Part shown: positions 62,341-64,000 of the stretch, piece after piece
Layout: each line of letters opens with the position of its first letter
Numbering within the stretch: the stretch's first letter is position 1
NCBI GenBank assembly: GCA_958295805.1
Contig: OY282373.1
Location: 2,637,001 to 2,701,000, forward strand
DNA from: an uncultured Nitrospirales bacterium
GTDB lineage: Bacteria; Nitrospirota; Nitrospiria; Nitrospirales; UBA8639
Length of the DNA: 64,000 nt
Direction: 5' to 3'
Program-made: the position numbers and the translations under genes
The notes under the pieces: model-generated
Seen by the model: the letters and a program-made list of their open reading frames with translations, nothing else
Databases searched by the model: none
Told to the model about the DNA's origin: nothing

Positions 62341-62349
62341 CGCCAAATC

Positions 62350-62589
62350 ATGGAGATCCGGTACAGTTCCCATGCCGTTGAGCGAATGTTCCAGCGCCAG
62401 ATTTCAGCACGGGATGTGGAAAGCCTCCTCGCCAATCCGGATGGCCTGATCAGGCAATCAAGAGATAGAGTGATCGCCCACAAAAAAATGAGGGGCCGGC
62501 AGGACAACTCAGTCGCCGTGGTCGCTTTGGAGAGGGAAGACGCATGGGAGGTCATGACGGTCATGGTCAACTTCGAGGTGCGGAAATGA
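62350..62589 (+). CDS. DUF4258 domain protein (toxin-like)
   Basis: 79 residues beginning MEIRYSSHAVERMFQRQISA, the DUF4258 pattern (H-x2-ERM-x2-R-xI), then VESLLANPDGLIRQSRDR and a C-terminal strand VMTVMVNFEVRK. DUF4258 proteins are found as small toxin-like partners of DUF2283 proteins in several genomes (recollection). No Shine-Dalgarno is visible upstream. The stop overlaps the next ATG (ATGA). Confidence 0.82.
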   Translation: MEIRYSSHAVERMFQRQISARDVESLLANPDGLIRQSRDRVIAHKKMRGRQDNSVAVVALEREDAWEVMTVMVNFEVRK

Positions 62590-62918
62590 AGGTTCGCCAC
62601 GATACGGCATTGGATTACCTGACGATCGATTTCGCCGATGAAATTGAAGCAAAGTCCATCTATGAGAACGGCATCATTGTCCGCTACGGCAAGTCGGGCA
62701 ATGTGGTCGGCATCGACATCACCGATTCAATGAGGCTGTTCTCCAAGTCGGACCTGATGTCATTGCAGGAGGTTTGCGATTATCTCGGGGTCTCCGAATC
62801 GACCATCAGGCGGCGAATCAGAGCTAGGAAAATCAAGCACGTCAAGGAAGGCAATCGATACCGCTTCAAGAAGGCCGACATCATCAATCTGACCGCGACC
62901 GGAGGGCTTGCACCGTGA
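62586..62918 (+). CDS. DUF2283 plus helix-turn-helix fusion (antitoxin-like)
   Basis: 110 residues. Residues 1-55 match DUF2283 (VRHDTALDYLTIDFAD... NVVGIDITD). Residues 58-105 are an excisionase/MerR-type HTH: SLQEVCDYLGVSESTIRRRI and VKEGNRYRFKKADI. It follows the DUF4258 gene with a 4-bp overlap, the layout of a toxin-antitoxin pair; the HTH would give it autoregulation. The stop overlaps the GTG of the HEPN remnant (GTGA). Confidence 0.85.
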   Translation: MKVRHDTALDYLTIDFADEIEAKSIYENGIIVRYGKSGNVVGIDITDSMRLFSKSDLMSLQEVCDYLGVSESTIRRRIRARKIKHVKEGNRYRFKKADIINLTATGGLAP

Positions 62919-63160
62919 ACTCGCGTGACTTGATTGGAGACCACCCGCGGCCTCACGGAATTCAGCCGCCGGCGGCCCACGCAGGCCAACCTTCGACGTG
63001 CGGTCAGCGGGCGGACTACGCGCGTGATGGCCGGTACTACAAGCTGGATGCGCTTGCGGAGATAGACGCCGCGGAAACAGCGATCGCCCGGTTGGAGGGA
63101 GCCGACGTCCAGCATCGGCGCAGTTTCACCGCCCATGTGCTGTTCAAGCGGCAGCCATAG
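62915..63160 (+). pseudogene. HEPN-family gene remnant
   Basis: The first ~110 bp align with the intact HEPN gene at 63704 (VNSRDL start; shared CCCACGCAGGC stretch), but an extra T near 62935 and a later lost base shift the frame. With the T removed it reads LMETTRGLTE...RPTQANLRRAVS. From about 63030 the similarity ends and the open frame runs on through DGRYYKLDALAEIDAAETAI to a stop at 63160. The tail is not recognised. Confidence 0.72.
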
Positions 63161-63187
63161 GTTCCCTCGGCGCGGAAGCGCAAGGGG

Positions 63188-63205
63188 CGTCTCGCAGGCG
63201 AGACG
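63188..63205. repeat. perfect 8-bp hairpin between the modules
   Basis: CGTCTCGC-AG-GCGAGACG, flanked by CAAGGGG and TTGCCCTCTTG that lengthen the stem imperfectly. No T-run, so not a clear terminator. Confidence 0.6.
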
Positions 63206-63232
63206 TTGCCCTCTTGACGATGTCGGTTCGAC

Positions 63233-63530
63233 ATGAACGAGCAGCAGGTAGGGGAGATTGCCGAAGCAGCCTTCAGATCCCACTTCGGCGACGTCAAGAT
63301 CGTCCGGGTCAACGTCCGGCGTGGCTTCGACTACGACGAAGACGACTCCATGCTGGACGTGAACATCATCTACGACGGCAAGTACGAGCAGTTGAACGGT
63401 GGCCCTCTTGGACGTGCGCACGGAGATCGTCTCGAAGGTGTGGCGGGAAGCGGAGGACAGCCCCGGCTTCCCGTTGGTCCACTTCATCGCCAAGTCCGAC
63501 GTCGGGCGGCGCGACCCGGCCACCGTCTGA
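63233..63530 (+). pseudogene. HEPN-module partner protein gene, frameshifted
   Basis: ATG opens MNEQQVGEIAEAAFRSHFGD, then VKIVRVNVRRGFDYDEDDS and a stretch ending EQLNG near 63402. The family-like C-terminus LLDVRTEIVSKVWREAED...FPLVHFIAKSDVGRRDPATV continues in the +1 frame to TGA at 63528. Removing one G in GGTGGCC restores a 98-residue protein. A sequencing error or a real mutation both fit. Similar proteins with a C-terminal F-IA-SD-G motif are encoded before HEPN genes elsewhere (recollection). Confidence 0.75.
63485..63520 (+). repeat. 36-bp perfect repeat shared with 62150-62185
   Basis: Part of the partner gene 3' end; the matching copy sits 1.3 kb upstream, fused to the 69-bp repeat. 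Confidence 0.92.
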
Positions 63531-63703
63531 CGCCGTGGTGGCCCGGCATGGCCGGTGCCGGGGAACGGAGCAATTCGAGTTGAAACGACGCCGAGGCGAA
63601 GGTACGATTCGCGGCATGACGGGTTTGGTTCGAGGCAACGAGAGAGCGTGGAGCCGAATTCTGATGCCAAACACGCCGACGTCGACACCGGAGGATTTGA
63701 GCC
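63531..63703. other. spacer before the HEPN gene
   Basis: No gene supported. A frame ending ADVDTGGFEP with a TGA overlapping the HEPN GTG (63705) resembles the end of the DUF2283-HTH gene (ADIINLTATGGLAP), so it may be the remnant of a second copy of that gene. Confidence 0.45.
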
Positions 63704-64000
63704 GTGAACTCGCGAGACTTGATGGAAGTCGCCCGTGCCTTGACGGAATCCGACGCCGGACGCCCCACGCAGGCAAGGCTTCGCCGCGCCGTCAGCACCG
63801 CGTACTACGCGATGTTCCACTGCTTAGCGGCGTCGGCGGCCGATCTGTTCATCGGCCCGGCGCGCGGCCCGGCGTGGCATCTGGCGTACCGCACACTGGA
63901 GCACGGCAGGGCTAGAAGCGCGTGTCGGCAGGGGCAGGCCATGCGGGAGTTCCCGGCGGAAGTCCGCAACTTCGCCGAGGCGTTCGTTGCATTGCAGAAG
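63704..64000 (+). CDS. HEPN domain protein, 3' truncated by the window
   Basis: GTG start with GGAGGA nine bases upstream; the frame stays open to the last base (99 codons). VNSRDLMEVARALTES... then RPTQARLRRAVSTAYYAMFH, the HEPN helix with paired Tyr and the F-H pair, and ADLFIGPARG. HEPN proteins are often RNases acting as toxins or defence effectors; the R-x4-6-H motif, if any, would be further on, outside the window. It follows a frameshifted partner gene, giving a two-gene module. Confidence 0.78.
   Translation, partial: MNSRDLMEVARALTESDAGRPTQARLRRAVSTAYYAMFHCLAASAADLFIGPARGPAWHLAYRTLEHGRARSACRQGQAMREFPAEVRNFAEAFVALQK

Larger units (their letters stand above)
61949..62349. other. repeat block upstream of the DUF4258 gene
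   Basis: No supported gene. It holds two 69-bp direct repeats with hairpin ends, a fragment of the HEPN-partner gene fused to the second repeat, and the promoter of the DUF4258 gene. Confidence 0.75.

Noticed and set aside
62780-63820. 346-codon minus-strand frame in the accessory islet
   Set aside because: It is antisense to the DUF2283-HTH gene, the HEPN genes and the partner gene, all of which show family motifs on the plus strand.

Overview
This 64 kb window is a chromosome segment from a Gram-negative bacterium of moderate GC (roughly 55%, judged by eye). It carries lipid and fatty-acid genes, a probable outer-membrane beta-barrel protein, IHF alpha, and type II secretion/type IV pilus ATPase and platform genes. 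Gene order (alanine transaminase - homoserine dehydrogenase - threonine synthase - aspartate kinase - citramalate synthase; pdxJ - nnr - tsaE - mutS; rpmF - plsX - fabH - enoyl reductase - fabD - fabG - acpP - fabF - rnc) suggests a Nitrospira-like member of Nitrospirota. That is an inference from memory of gene order; no rRNA gene is present to test it.

Layout. 1-8 kb: truncated GT39 glycosyltransferase, PAP2 phosphatase, TolB-like propeller, and a phoH-ybeY-ftsY-M1 peptidase run. 8-11 kb: mutM, small zinc-ribbon and acidic proteins, a DUF1295 membrane protein, tRNA-Pro(GGG), a MerR regulator and ihfA. 11.8-18.5 kb: an amino-acid operon reading leftward from a good sigma70-type promoter (alaC-hom-thrC-lysC-cimA). 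18.6-24.3 kb: pdxJ-nnr-tsaE-mutS reading rightward from a divergent promoter and closed by a bidirectional terminator. 24.3-25.7 kb: two unrecognised secreted proteins. 25.8-36.2 kb: the transcription/translation superoperon tRNA-Lys-rimP-nusA-infB-DUF503-rbfA-truB-rpsO-pnp-M16 peptidase. 36.2-40.5 kb: purA, then panB-MTHFR-folD. 40.5-41.1 kb: intergenic repeats. 41-43.5 kb: secreted NHL propeller, Cys-cluster protein, periplasmic cyclophilin. 43.5-51.4 kb: fatty-acid/phospholipid cluster with rnc and rpmF. 51.5-55.9 kb: rpsR-ssb-rpsF, pth, rplY, prs, ispE. 56-59.7 kb: pilC- and pilB-type genes and pgsA. 59.8-61.0 kb: outer-membrane protein.

From 61.1 kb to the end the sequence changes character: an accessory islet of small genes, repeats and broken genes. 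It holds a HicB-like gene broken by three copies of a 13-bp tandem repeat; a 104-residue unknown with its own promoter; two 69-bp direct repeats with hairpin ends; a DUF4258 / DUF2283-HTH toxin-antitoxin-like pair that may be expressed from a leaderless mRNA; and two copies of an uncharacterised two-gene module (partner protein plus HEPN protein). One module copy is reduced to fragments around the toxin-antitoxin pair. The other has a frameshifted partner gene and a HEPN gene that runs off the window. This islet is the best place to look for an undescribed system.

A second theme is a dispersed repeat family with GAGACC(T)TTTGCAA-type ends. Two copies form ~50-bp inverted repeats around rimP inside the nusA operon, one 120-bp element has its own inverted termini, and single ends lie near panB and folD. 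Start codons were chosen from family alignments known to me and from visible Shine-Dalgarno sequences; many genes use GTG or TTG.
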